64,000 nucleotides of DNA from Anas platyrhynchos (GCF_047663525.1 NC_092616.1:4377501-4441500); one strand, 5' to 3'. Counted from the first letter of the stretch, positions 33,105 through 44,641 are shown. The notes: generated by a model not told the origin, from the letters alone. Translations and numbers: made by a program.

Positions 33105-34018
33105 GGCAGAGTGCTTGAAAAAGGAGTGTCATCACCCTTGCGATTCCAAAGAGAGAGAAATCACTGCAATGTGCTGGGGTTTGGCCTATGCTTACTGAGT
33201 TGCAATCTACACAACTCCAATCCCTGTGACTGGGCCAGAGAAACAACCTGTGCCTCTATCACTCATACATGCATATGAGAAGAAACAGGAGAGACAAAAT
33301 CAGCTTGCTTAGCTAGGAAATAAGCTCCTGCTCATACGGGGAAGGAGGAAGAAGAAAATGAGGCAGGCTACTCCCAAGTAGAGCCATCACAGGAAAAGGA
33401 GGATGAAGACAGAGATAACATAAAAGGAGCAGTAAGCTCCTGAGCACCATACCTTGGGGAGCTGTGAGATGTGTGATTAGATTTCAGCCATTATCTAGGC
33501 CAGCACATTGTCACCTGGCTGCTCTGGTACGTGGATATCAGGGCCGGTAGCCTGGAATTAGAGGGCAGGGAAACCAAGCAGCTGGGATCCCTCTCCAGGG
33601 AAGGGGGCATTGACAAAGCAATTGCAAAGGGGGCACAAATCCTCCCTCTCTTGAGGTAACTCCTGTCAGGTGTAAAGGAAAGGTATCCCTTCAAGGAAGA
33701 TGTTGTATGTCACCCAGGCAAATGGACCACCAGGGAGAGAGGCAGCCCATATCTGATGGAATTGGCCATGCTGGAGGTGATTTATGGTGATTTATGCACA
33801 TTCAACAGTTTTCTACCTTGCCCGGTGCCTCACAGGATCCTTCAGTTGTGGGGTTGCTGAGGGTCGACGTGCCAGTAGCTACCCAAATAGTGCACCAGTG
33901 GCAATATGGCACCACCCAAGATTCCCTGATTCCCAGATATATGCTGATTCGTCAACTGCAGAGCCAAGGACTGATCAGCAACATTTGTTCACCTTTAATA
34001 ATCCCATAGCGTCAGTGC

Positions 34019-34200
34019 AAGAAGAAGTACATGGGGGTGTGGAGGCGGTGGTCGCAGGCTATGGCGGTGACGACGAGGCCGTTGCCCAGGAGGGCAGCCA
34101 GGTAGATGCCCAGGAAGAGCGCGAAGTGCAGGAGCTGCAGCTCCCATGTGTCTGCAAATGGCAGGAGGAGGAACTCGGTGATGGAGCTGCTGTTGGACAT
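34019..34200 (-). pseudogene. OR5: N-terminal fragment of an olfactory receptor
   Basis: Only the first 60 or so codons remain: the conserved MSNSSS start at 34,200, TM1 with the GN motif, and LHTPMYFF at the beginning of TM2. At about 34,019 the OR sequence ends mid-codon-block against the tip of inverted spacer S copy 1. A splice acceptor is at 34,233-34,234 and a full upstream module (C, B, A) lies at 35,190-36,545, so the 5' half of the gene is complete and the 3' half has been removed by the rearrangement. The fragment matches OR8 in having a V-V-T-A-I/VLTAI-type TM1 end. Confidence 0.92.
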
Positions 34201-34234
34201 CTGATCCTCCCGGGAATGGAGATCTGCCTCCTCT

Positions 34235-35837
34235 GAATACGGAGGCCTGTCCAAGAATCAAAAAGAGTTAAATGCTAGGGTAGACCTCTGTAAGGAAAAC
34301 CTACTCATTTTCTTGTAGTAACCTGAAAAAAAATTGCCTCTTCACTTTGGGAAAGGCTGTTGCTCTCTTTGATCTTAAACTGATACTTCAGGAGTCAAGG
34401 GACTCTGCAGGAGATGGTCCTGCCCTAGAGCAGTATACAAATGGAACATGGCTTGGTCTTAGATGAAGTATGCTTTGCAAAACTAAGAGTTTGTCAGCAT
34501 TCTTTCTCAAAATTAATCCAAATGCAGAGCAAAGGTTTTTGCATGTTTTGGTTTGTTTCTTTATACTTGTCTCCCCACGCCTGAGGAGCGTATTCAAGGC
34601 ATAAAACCTTGGCAATTGTACTGCCCACCCATGGAAATCTTGGGGTCCTGGGTGGCAAAGGGACCGTCCCTCAAGGCAGAATGAGGACAGCTGCTGTATC
34701 CACCAGTCCTGGTCTCAGCTGCCCTGTGTGGGCACCTCTGGAGGATGGTCACACTCAGGTGTTCCCCTGAAAACAACCAGGATTCTGCTGAGAGCAGAGG
34801 AATCCAGGTTCAAAGGGCAGATCTCCAAAACCCTCACCCATCTCATCGTACCTGAGGAGGATCTCAGCTCTCTGCTCTTCTCCAGGGACAGAGAGGGATC
34901 ATAACAGCTGCCCACATTCAGGCATCCAGTAGCAATAGTATGGCCTTAGGAATGATGTGTCTTTTCCATGGGGCTGCTAGATAACACAGAGCTGCTAGGG
35001 CAGAGCTGTGCCCTTGTGCACGGCAGCCTGCAGCCCAGCAGAAGCCCTGATGACACTATGGCTGGAGGTTGAAGGTGCGAGAGAAAGGAAAGCAGGGAAT
35101 GGCTCCAAGGAAGGTGTCTCCAGTGCAAGGATATCAGGGAGATGCCCAAATCCCTTCTGCCATGGAGATACTGGGAGCAGCTCCCTCTCACTCCCTGCCC
35201 ATGGCTCTGCTGCCTGCAGCTGTGCCTGCCTGCAGCTGGGTCTCTGTCCCCACACCTCCTGCCTGCAGCTCACAGCCCACATCCCACCCGCTGGGTGCTC
35301 AGCTCTGCCCTGCAGACACCTGGCAGCAGGGCTCTGCCCAGGGGCAGCTTGCTGGGGGCACGTCCAAGAGGCCAGCTCACACAGATTCTGCTGACACTGC
35401 ACCTCACAGAATCACAGAATCACAGAATTTCTAGGTTGGAAGAGACCTCAAGATCATCGAGTCCAACCTCTGACCTAACGCTAACAGTCCCCACTAAACC
35501 ATATCCCTGAGCTCTACATCCAAACGTCTTTTAAAGACTTCCAGGGATGGTGACTCCACCACCTCCCTGGGCAGCCTGTTCCAGTGTCTAACAACCCTTT
35601 CGGTAAAGAAGTTCTTCCTAACATCTAACCTAATCTGTGGCGGTGGAGCTTTTCAGGGCTGAGGGCCAGGAAAGGGACCTGATGGGGGTCAGGGCAACCT
35701 CTTTAGGATGCCTTAGGACTGTCAGGCTTTTCTAGGAAATAATATTATAGTTTGCTATTTCTACTGAGTCAAAAAGAAAAGTGAAAGCAGAGGCTAAGGA
35801 AAGATGAGAGTGAAGTTCCCTTTGAAATTCCCTTGGT
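34235..35837 (-). other. OR5 intron with block A and a CR1 insertion
   Basis: Inferred intron from donor 36,156-36,161 to acceptor 34,233-34,234. Block A is at about 35,190-35,403. About 34,700-34,960 is shared with the OR6 intron (43,940-44,150, opposite strand) and the OR7 intron (about 51,620-51,820). A CR1 tail at 35,404-35,638 separates blocks A and B. Without it the intron would be about 1.7 kb, like its sisters. Confidence 0.65.
35404..35638 (-). mobile_element. CR1 LINE 3' tail, young-looking
   Basis: Starts with CACAGAATCACAGAATCACA (the CR1 3' terminal octamers on the plus strand) and continues with the conserved CR1 3' UTR and ORF2 end. It is truncated at about 35,638. It is absent from the same position in the OR4, OR6 and OR7 introns, so it inserted after these units duplicated. 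Confidence 0.93.
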
Positions 35838-36070
35838 GTGCTGTGGAGCTGTGAGCAGGCTGCCCCAGGTAACAGCCTCCCACCAGCAGCAGGACCCTGC
35901 CCTACTGGAAGGGCTCCTTCCACCCGCAGCTTCTCCCCGCAGCGCCCTGGGCAGCTCCCCGGGCAGGTTGAGTGCTGAGCCTGGCAGGCGGCAGAAGCCC
36001 TGCCCCGGCACACAGCCCCTGGGGCACAGCAGGGACCCTGCCCTGCACCACAGCCCTGGACACCCCTTTC
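35838..36070 (-). repeat. Block B of the OR-associated upstream module (OR5)
   Basis: Same block as at OR4, OR6 and OR7, directly 3' of the donor in the gene's orientation. Open frames through it are incidental. Confidence 0.8.
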
Positions 36071-36155
36071 AGCAACCTGGCTGCAGAGCCTGCTGCCAGA
36101 CTGTGAAAAGAGAGCACTCAGGGCCCGGCCTATCTGCCTTTTCCTTCTGCCACAG

Positions 36156-36580
36156 ACTTACCCTGTAATGTGCTGCAAGCATTCATTCCCCATTGAGCTT
36201 TCAGTATCCCCCAATTCACGCAGACGGTAACCTCTATCTCCCTTCTCTCCCCTCCCAGTGCCAGCCTCAGGCAGTGCCCCCAGGCCTGCTGCGCTGTGCA
36301 GAGGAGCTGCTCCTGGGCAGAGCTGTCTCTCTGCAGCGCTGCCCGCTTGCCAGGAGCTCCCCTTGGGCCCAGGAGCCCGGCCCAGATCAGCAGCAGAGGC
36401 CCAGCCCAAGGCCTCCCTTGCTCTGCCCCCCACCAGGATCCCTGCACATGGCCCTTGGGCTGCAGGGGAACCTGTTGGGAAACAGCCTGAAAGACTCCCT
36501 GGGGCTCCAGCCCTCCCATGGCACACACACTTCTTCACACCAGTGTCATTTCTCCTTACAGAACACCAATTAAGTGTAAC
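36156..36580 (-). promoter_or_regulatory. OR5 upstream module: block C, first exon and splice donor (type I)
   Basis: Block C is at about 36,255-36,545. Minus-strand GTAAGT is at 36,156-36,161. The Olf/EBF-like CCCTTGGG is at 36,360-36,367 and a TTAATTGG homeodomain-type site is at about 36,566-36,573. The module is intact although the coding exon is truncated. Confidence 0.65.
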
Positions 36581-37492
36581 AATCACACCTTCTTGTCCCA
36601 GTATCAGTTTGGACATGAAGTCATGGTCAGGGACTGATCTCCTTCATCCCCACTGAAGGAAAGAATTCAGCAGTCAGTCAAGACATCTCATGCTGGTTGT
36701 TATTCCTGGGGCTGGAAAGGGATCTCAGCTCCCTCCCATGCCTGCCACAGACCCACAGGAGCTGGGATTCCTCAGGCCTCAGTTCAGGTGTCCACAACAT
36801 AGGCACCTTAATGTGAATTACTGAGCCACAATAGCTCCTTAGTGGAGATGGAGGACAGGCAGGAGCTGTTCAGATGGAAATACCTGCTGAAATTTGAGGT
36901 TAATCCTCTGGGAGTCTGATGGGCCATTCCTCAGATGCCACATGTAGGACAACTAAACCTGTTCCTACTCCTTACGTGTAGGTCAGCCTGCAGAGGCTGT
37001 CAGCAGAGCAAAAGGAGTCATGTGTCACAGGCAGAGCTAAACCTATTCTGTTCTCTTTTAAATGTTCTCTTTTTTCCTTTCTCTTCTCTGTGACCCTTGG
37101 CTGTAATGGCTGTTGTGTCTCGGACATCTCCACAGGGCCTCAGCTCTCACCAGCCAGGTCTCCCTGCCCTTTGTGCCTTGAGGCAGGACTCTTCAGGTTT
37201 ACAACAGGTGTTGGGTGGGGATAAAATCCATGGTTACTTTGCAAACTACACCCTTAACAGTCCATGGGACCTAGGGGCCTGCATCCAAGGGTACAAGGAG
37301 AGTGTTCTGGCCTGGAGGTACTGGCTCCTTTTGATCCCAGGAAGGGATCAGACAGCAGCATTCAGGTGCTGTAAGTGATCGTTTAAATGCTCTTAGAGCT
37401 AGGACTATGAGAGAAGACTATAGATGATCTATTGAATTTGGTGTGACTTCATTCTAGACACAATACTCCACCCTTAGTCTCAGATCTCCATT
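36581..37492. other. Spacer S0 between OR5 module and spacer S copy 2
   Basis: Matches 53,630-54,540 in direct orientation with few differences, so it belongs to the OR5-OR6 / OR7-OR8 duplication. The frames at 37,097-37,378 and 54,057-54,431 are similar in sequence but differ in start and are not recognisable proteins. Confidence 0.7.
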
Positions 37493-38796
37493 ACATGTTT
37501 GCACTGACCCTATGGGATTATTAAAGGTGAACAAATTTTGCTGATCAGTCCTTGGCTCTGCAGTTGATGAATCAGCATATATCTGGGAATCAGGGAATCT
37601 TGGGTGGTGCCATATTGCCACTGGTGCACCATTTGGGTAGCTACTGGCACGTCGACCCTCAGCAACCCCACAACTGAAGGATCCTGTGAGGCACCGGGCA
37701 AGGTAGAAAACTGTTGAATGTGCATAAATCACCATAAATCACCTCCAGCATGGCCAATTCCATCAGATATGGGCTGCCTCTCTCCCTGGTGGTCCATTTG
37801 CCTGGGTGACATACAACATCTTCCTTGAAGGGATACCTTTCCTTTACACCTGACAGGAGTTACCTCAAGAGAGGGAGGATTTGTGCCCCCTTTGCAATTG
37901 CTTTGTCAATGCCCCCTTCCCTGGAGAGGGATCCCAGCTGCTTGGCTTCCCTGCCCTCTAAGTCCAGGCTACCGGCCCTGTTATCCACGTATCAGAGCAG
38001 CCAGGTGACAATGTGCTGGCCTAGATGATGGCTGAAATCTAATCACACATCTCACAGCTCCCCAAGGAATAGTGATCAGATGCTTACTGCTGCTTTTATG
38101 TTATCTCTGTCTTTGTCCACACATTTCTCTGATGGCTTTACTTGGGAGGAGCCTGCCTCATCTTCTTCTTCCTCCTTCCCTCTAGGAGTAGGAGCTTCTT
38201 TCCTGATTTTATTTTATTCACATGTATATATTTGACTGATACAGGCACAGGTTGGTTCTCTAGCCCAGTCATAGGGATTGGCGTTGTGTAGATTGCAACT
38301 CAGCAATCTAAGCCCCAGCACATCGCAGTGATTTCTGTCACTCTGGAATTGTCAGGATTCTATTTTTATTTTATTTTATTTTTTTTATGATTTTGCACTT
38401 CTTCAGGGGTGAAGTTAGAAAGCATTGGAGGTGCCCACAGTTCTAGGTGCCTGCCCATATCCTCCCACACACCCTGACCCTCATAATTATCCCACCTCAG
38501 GGCAGATCATTGTATGGCATTCTGAAATAGTTTACTCTAACCTTAAACAAAACCTGAAACACATTCAGGACACATAACAATACGTACAGGCTGGTTTGAA
38601 CATTCCAAGGATTCCAAGTTTTGAAGAGCTATTATAACTAGCTGTGGGGAGAAGAATTGTCCCCCCTCTCCCCCCCATCATTTCCATAGATTGGCTCCCC
38701 GAGGTGAAAAGTAAAGACTGTTAATTATAAATAGTTTCTGAGAGAAAGTTCCTCGAGCACGGAGGTGACAGCAATGCTGAGTACAACTACCAGATT

Positions 38797-38870
38797 TCAC
38801 AGACTTCACAGAATCTCTAGGTTGGAAGAGACCTCAAGATCATCGAGTCCAACCTCTAACCTAACACTGT
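38797..38870 (-). mobile_element. Very short CR1 tail private to spacer copy 2
   Basis: About 74 bp of CR1 3' end (octamer-like repeats followed by GGTTGGAAGAGACCTC) sit between bases that are adjacent in copy 1 (32,641-32,660) and copy 3 (about 55,894). The insertion therefore postdates the split of copy 2. Confidence 0.9.
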
Positions 38871-39119
38871 CTCATGACCAGTAATTTTATCACAACATAA
38901 GGCAGTGTTAGGCAGTAAACCAATAACCATAAACGAGCCCCCACAAAGGATAAACAGCACAACAGGGAACACACACAATATGTAATGTGCTACCCAACAC
39001 AGTTCTGAGACCAAACACAACTACTACACCAACAAAAAATGAACATTGTGGTCAGCAACTATGAAGCTGATCTATTGCTTATAACAACTTTATTTTATCA
39101 TGATCCAGTCATATCTGTC

Positions 39120-39567
39120 ATTATCTGAACAGTTTATGGCCCACGCAGGATTCATTTGTGAAGGAGGGCATCCCACAGGAGGGACCCAGAGAGGGCAGAG
39201 ATTGACCATCAAGGAGCAGTGGAAACAATGTCACGGACTCACTGCAATTCCCAATTCTCCTGTTCCACCCAGGAGAAGGAGTTACAAGAGGCTGGATGGG
39301 GGGAATGGTGTTTTTAGTTTGCTTGCGGTTCCTCAAGGTTGTAGTCTGCCACTGATAGGCAATAAAATATATTAATCTGCCTATGCTAAGTCTGTCTTGC
39401 CTGTGATGATAATTGGTACCCATGAGGATATTTGGTGGGTGACCTCCTGTTCTACCCCAAGCCTTGAGCTCTTTTCATTATATTTTTCCCCCCTTTTCCT
39501 TGTAGGTGGGGAAGTAAAGGAGCGGTGGCCATGGAGTTCACCTGTGTACCTGTGTAAACCCACCACA
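39120..39567 (+). mobile_element. ERVL-type LTR 3' portion in spacer S, copy 2
   Basis: Ends AACCCACCACA. AATAAA is at about 39,361, and the remainder parallels the last third of the LTR at 19,288-20,312. The 5' part is not recognisable. Confidence 0.75.
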
Positions 39568-41100
39568 GTAGGGAGATTGGAAGGGTCCAGCACCAGGACT
39601 GTGGCCATCCAGGGATGGCATCTCAGCACCCAGAACACACTCTGGCAGCCTGGTGGCACAGGAGGGGCTGGTTCCCCTGAAGGAGATCAGTACAAGGGGA
39701 AGGCTTGATTTCCAACACAGGCATTTGTGGCACATTCCTGAGAGGCCTGTGGAGCTGCAGGCCACACCAGTCTCTGGGACACCGGACGTCCTTCCTCCCA
39801 GAGCCAGGTCCTGAAGAGGCACCAGCTCCCAGGGAAACCTGGCCCTGGACTGTCCCCATCACAAGGAGGTTGAGCCATGCCCAGAGGAGCCCTGGGGCTT
39901 AGGGCACCCCTAACATCAGGACCCAGGAATCCTGGCTACCACATACTCCCCTGAGCCCAGAGGGACACTCAGGCAAGGCTCTTGCAGCAGCCACCAGCCA
40001 TTTCCAGCCCCTTGCAAAACTTTGGACAGCTGAGAGCCCTCGTGACACAACTTGGAAAGGGGCTCCTGACACCCTTACCTTTGAGGGAGAGCTGCAGGAA
40101 CACTGGGAACTGGGAAGTCAGGTCAGAGGCGATGGTCACCCTCCAGCAGCCCTCCATCTCGCTTGCTGCTGGCCCTCAGCTCAGGACAAGGGATGCCCAC
40201 CCTGGCTCCTCAACCACAGCTCCTCTGCAAGGTGCCCCTGCTCCTCTGCCCGTCAGCGAGGGTCGCCCAGTGCAAGCTTGCTGCCTGCTGACCCCACTCC
40301 TGGCCACAGAAGGACAGCGCTGGGGAGCACCCAAGCAGTGCCCAGCAGGGACCAGGCCTTGCAGGGAAGTGCCGGCACTGCCGCTGCTCCAGTGATGATA
40401 TCCTGGTGATGCAGGGCTTCCCCCTGTGACATCAGACCGTGTCATTTGAAGGCCTGTGAGGTCAGTAGCAAGGAGACATATTTTCCGGCATTTCTTGACA
40501 AATCCACCAGGAACATCTCCAAATGGTGACAAAGCCCACGGAATAAAGGAAGTGGAGCACTGGAGTAGTCCCTGCTGTGTTCTTGTACTAAGATACCTCT
40601 GCTTTTGGGAGCTCTCCCAGGAAGGTAGGGTTTGAGTCTTTTCCTAGGGCTGGGCTTTTTTCAAACGATGGGAGCGAAGGTGCCTGGGATGCATTATATG
40701 TGTTAGGATGCATTAGGATGTGTTATATGGAGGGAATTGCAGCACATTCCCGAGCCTTCCTCCCCTCATGTCCCACAAGGCTCTGTGCTCAGAGAAGGCC
40801 TCAGCACCCTTGCCCAGGACACCCCCCTGCCATGCCACAGGCAGAGGTGGCACACAAGGGAATGGCAAACTTACCTTCAGCACCTCATGGTAAGGGAGAG
40901 GGGTAGTGCAGCACTGCAGATGAAGGGTAGAGTAGGGAGAACAGCTTGGGACAGATGCAGTGCACTCCTTAATGCTGACACAGCTTCCTTTCGGTGGGGA
41001 TCCAGCTCCTCCCGTCTGTGCCCCAGGCTGAGGGCATTGGGACACATCTGGACTGCAGCACCTCAGCTGTGGCACAGGGGCCAAACTCAGACTTGTCCCA

Positions 41101-42350
41101 GATCTTTTGCTCAAGAGCCTGGGCATGCAAAGGTTTTCCATCACAGCAGATATGCTGCCGTGGATGGCAGATGGGCACAAAAGGATGAATTCAGGGGTCC
41201 CAAGGAGGGCAAGCCCTGGTGTTCCTGAGGCCAGAAGGAATCAGGCCTGGGCTGTGCTGCCCTGACAGCAGAGGGCATTTGTGGTGTTGGTGCAGCCCTG
41301 AGGGCCAGTGCTGGAGCTGAGGCCGATCTCCAGGCACGAGAATGGGCTGCTGACAATGTCTTTGGCAATGGGCATCCTGTGATCCAGGGACACAGAAAAA
41401 ATCACTGTGTCTGGATAGTACCATCAGAGTGATTAACGGGTGGGGATGAGAAGCAGCAGCAGTGTTTGCAAGCTGAATGACATAAATGGAAACTCTGGTG
41501 TGAAGTGCCTCATATCTGTGCACTGCCTGCCTCTACCCGATAGAAGTGGGACAGACCTTGGCTCTCTGGGAAGCAGTCACTTGCTCATAAGCACCAGGTC
41601 TACCAGAGATGCCCTCAGGGGTGCCCTCTAAGTACCAGCTGTGAATAGCCAAAGCTGTCCTGTGGGTCCTGTGCTGCCCATGCTGGCTGCATGCTCCAGT
41701 GGTGCTGGGCAGCATTGGCATCTCAGGTAGCACTGCAGGACTGCAATTGGCTTTAAATGGAGCGGCTGCCCCGAATTTCATCAGGCAATGTAGGGATGTC
41801 CATGAGACAAGTGCCGTTACAGTCCCTGGAGATGGAGGGAAAACCAGATGGAGAAGAGGGAGAGAGAGACTCAGCTCTCCCTGTGGCACAGTTCTCCATT
41901 GGGTCAGGTGGATGCCTCTACAGGCTGCCCTGAGCCTACTGAGGAGGGACAGGTTTAGTTGTCCTAAATGGGTGCATTTGCTGTCATTTCAGCTGGCCAA
42001 AGGCATTCCCCCCAGCCTCCACGGTGATGCCCCCAGGTGCTGCCCTGTCCCTCATGATACCTCCATGAGAGCTTGCAGATGCCTGCAGGTACCTCTGCCC
42101 CCTGACATGTCACCAGGCATTTGCAACCCACAGATTTCCTCCATCTCCATTAATAATCCTGGAGATGAGACAAGGAGCTAACCTGCAGGTGCCCATGTGG
42201 TGCACACCTGAAGTGAGGGCAGGCGAATCCCAGTTCCTGAGTGCCTTGGGCAGGCATGGGTGTGAGCTGAGTGCCCTCCTAGCAACAGGATTAAAATCCA
42301 GCATGAGATGTCTTAACGGACTCTGCTGCCTGACTTTTTGGAGAAATGTA
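41101..42350. other. Divergent spacer before the OR6 module
   Basis: Here copy 2 no longer aligns clearly with copy 3. I see no gene, transposon or tandem repeat. The frames at 41,699-42,181 and 41,533-41,889 overlap antisense and have no recognisable domain. Confidence 0.45.
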
Positions 42351-42735
42351 CTTGTTGTCAAGAAGTGTGTGTGCCCAGCTGAGGGAGAGAGCCCCAGGGA
42401 TTCCTTCAGGCTGTTTGCCAGCAGGTTCCCCTGTAGCCCTATGTGCAGGGAGCCTGGTGGGGGGCAGAGCAAGGGAGGCCTTGGGCTGGGCCTCTGCTGC
42501 TGAGCTGGGCCGGGCTCCTGGGCCCAAGGGGAGCTCCTGGCAAGCGGGCAGCGCTGCAGAGAGACAGCTCTGCCCAGGAGCAGCTCCTCTGCACAGCGCA
42601 GCAGGGCTGGGGGCACTGCCTGCAGCTGGCACTGGGAGGGGAGAGAAGGGAAAGAGAGGTTATGGGCTGCATGGAATATGAGAGAACTAAGAGCTCAGAG
42701 GAGGAGAAATCTTGCTAGCACATAACACGGTAAGT
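42345..42735 (+). promoter_or_regulatory. OR6 upstream module: block C, first exon and splice donor (type I)
   Basis: Block C is at about 42,355-42,625. The exon is inferred to end at 42,729 and GTAAGT lies at 42,730-42,735 (CACGGTAAGTCTCT). The Olf/EBF-like palindrome is present as CCCAAGGG at 42,523-42,530 on this strand. The gene downstream is the best-preserved receptor in the window, which makes this the reference copy of the module. Confidence 0.7.
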
Positions 42736-42924
42736 CTCTTTATGCAGTGCATTGCACATGAGTATCAGGGAAGATTTCCAGACTGAGTACTTCCCATAGA
42801 AGATAAGGTCAGATGCACTTGGTATTTCTTTAGTGTGGTAAAGCACAAGCTCCAGCGCAGGGGTTCCCTGCCATAGGGTCATTGTCCAGTCCCAAGGGCT
42901 CCCTTGTCGCAGGCTGGCTGCAGG

Positions 42925-43165
42925 CTGTGAAGCCGGGGGTGCAGACAGGGGTGTCCAGGGCTGTGGTGCAGAGCAGGGTCCCTGCTGTGCCCCAGGGGCT
43001 GTGTGCCGGGGCAGGGCCTCTGCCGCCTGCCAGGCTCAGCACTCAGCCTGCCCGGGGAGCTGCCCAGGGCGCTGCGGGGAGAAGCTGCGGGTGGAAGGAG
43101 CCCCCCTGGCAGGGCAGGGTCCTGCTGCTGGTGGGAGGCTGCTGCCTGGGGTAGCCTGCTCACAG
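42925..43165 (+). repeat. Block B of the OR-associated upstream module (OR6)
   Basis: GC-rich intronic block beginning about 190 bp after the donor, matching the other five copies. The 172-codon frame at 43,001-43,519 runs through B into A and is not maintained in the sister copies. Confidence 0.8.
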
Positions 43166-44641
43166 CTGCACAACAAACCAAGGCAATTTCAAAGGGAACT
43201 TCACTCTCATCTTTCCTTAGCCTCTGCTTTCAGTTTTCTCTTCTTTTGGCTCACTAGGAATAGAAATAGAAGCTGTTATTTCCTGGAAGAGCCTAAGACT
43301 CATACACCACCAGAAGGAGGTTTAGAAGAATCTCCAGAAACTCTTTCCTGCCTCTCAGCCCATAGAAAGCTCCACCACCACTCGTGCAGTGTCAGCAGGG
43401 TCTGTGTGACCTGGGCTCTTGGACCTGCCCCCACCGAGCTGCCCCTGGGCAGAGCCCTGCTGCCAGGAGGTGTCTGCAGGGCAGAGCTGAGCACCCAGTG
43501 GGTGGGATGGGGGCTGTGAGCTGCAGGCAGGAGGCGTGGGGACAGAGACCCCGCTGCAGGCAGGGACAGCTGCAGGCAGCAGAGCCCTGGTCAGGGAGTG
43601 AGAGGGAGCTGCTCCAAGAAAATTTATGGCAGGGGGGATTTGTGTACTTCCCTCCCATCCCTGAAGCGCCAACGCCTTCTCACAAACTTCTTGGCTACTT
43701 TTCTCATCCAGCCATGTCATGGAAATTTTAACACGAGTTTCTTTGGAATCCCTAGATTTTGGGGGATGAAAATTCATCTGGAGCTCAAAATCTGATGATG
43801 ATGTTCCTAAGTGTTAGTTCTGTCCTTAAATAAAAATCATCCATATTTTCTCCGAAGTGTTGGGTCTCAGAGAAATGCTATGTGGGGAAGGAGCTGACTC
43901 TCCCTTCAGTACATAGGCCATACAAATGCAGCTGGTTGGCTGCATGTGGGCAGCTGCTACGATCCCTCTGTGTCCGCGGTGAAAAGCAGGGAGCTGAGAT
44001 CCTCCTCAGGTTTGGTGAGATGGGTGAGGGGTTTGGAGATCTGCCCTTTGAATCTGTCTTCATCTCTTCCCAGCAGCATTATGGTTCTTTTTAGGGGATC
44101 ACCTAAGTGCAACCATCCTCCAGAAATGCCTGCAAAGGGCAGCTGAGACCAGGACTGGCTGATAAAACAGCTGTCCTCACTCTGTCCTGAGGAACAGTCC
44201 CTTTGCCTCGCAGGACCCCCAAAACTACCTTATTGGGGAGTACAAACACCAAGGTTGTATGCATAAATGCACCCCTCAGATGAGGTGGAGAAACTAGAAA
44301 ATACCCCCAAAGCCTGGACAATGGGTTTTCACAAAAATGTTGAGTTTTTTTGAATTTTCAGCAAGCATTCTGAAATTAGTTTGATACCTCATCTGTATTT
44401 AATACAACAACAGCCCATGTCCTCATTTACATAACTGCGTGGGTCAGGACTGCCTCCTCCAGCGCCCTACTTATCCCAGTGGCACTGGAATCAGCATCAA
44501 CTAGAACAAACAAGTTCTTGTGAAATGGACCTGCAAAGATCTTCCTGAAAAGGGAGAGGCAGGAGGGAGGATTGTATAAGAAATTGAGTAGGTTTGATCA
44601 CAGACTTCTGTCCTAATGTTGTCCTGATTTTCTCTCTTCAG
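43166..44641 (+). other. OR6 intron with block A
   Basis: Inferred intron from 42,730 to the acceptor AG at 44,640-44,641 (CTCTCTTCAG), about 1.9 kb. Block A is at about 43,380-43,615. About 43,940-44,150 is shared with the OR5 and OR7 introns. Nothing else stands out. Confidence 0.65.

Larger units (their letters stand above)
29310..34014 (-). repeat. Spacer S, copy 1 (inverted relative to copies 2 and 3)
   Basis: The reverse complement matches 37,493-41,100 (copy 2) and 54,540-59,262 (copy 3). From 29,310 to about 31,110 it is nearly identical to copy 3; for example the chance frames at 29,952-30,191 and 30,299-30,484 are residue-for-residue the same as at 58,359-58,598 and 58,066-58,251. 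From about 31,190 to 31,900 it is closer to copy 2. It contains an ERVL-type LTR (31,948-32,395), a microsatellite (33,061-33,104) and no supported gene. Confidence 0.88.
37493..41100 (+). repeat. Spacer S, copy 2
   Basis: Direct copy of 54,540-58,100 and inverted copy of 30,500-34,014. It closely matches copy 1 to about 40,395 and then diverges strongly from both others after about 40,430, while still being alignable. It contains a 3' ERVL-type LTR part (39,120-39,567) and a private CR1 tail (38,797-38,870). No gene is supported. Confidence 0.85.

Noticed and set aside
32971-33246. 91-codon frame with a hydrophobic repeat
   Set aside because: The hydrophobic stretch is the translation of a tetranucleotide microsatellite.
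33784-34236. 150-codon plus-strand frame joining spacer sequence to antisense OR
   Set aside because: It is antisense to OR5 in its second half and only exists because of the rearrangement junction at 34,015.
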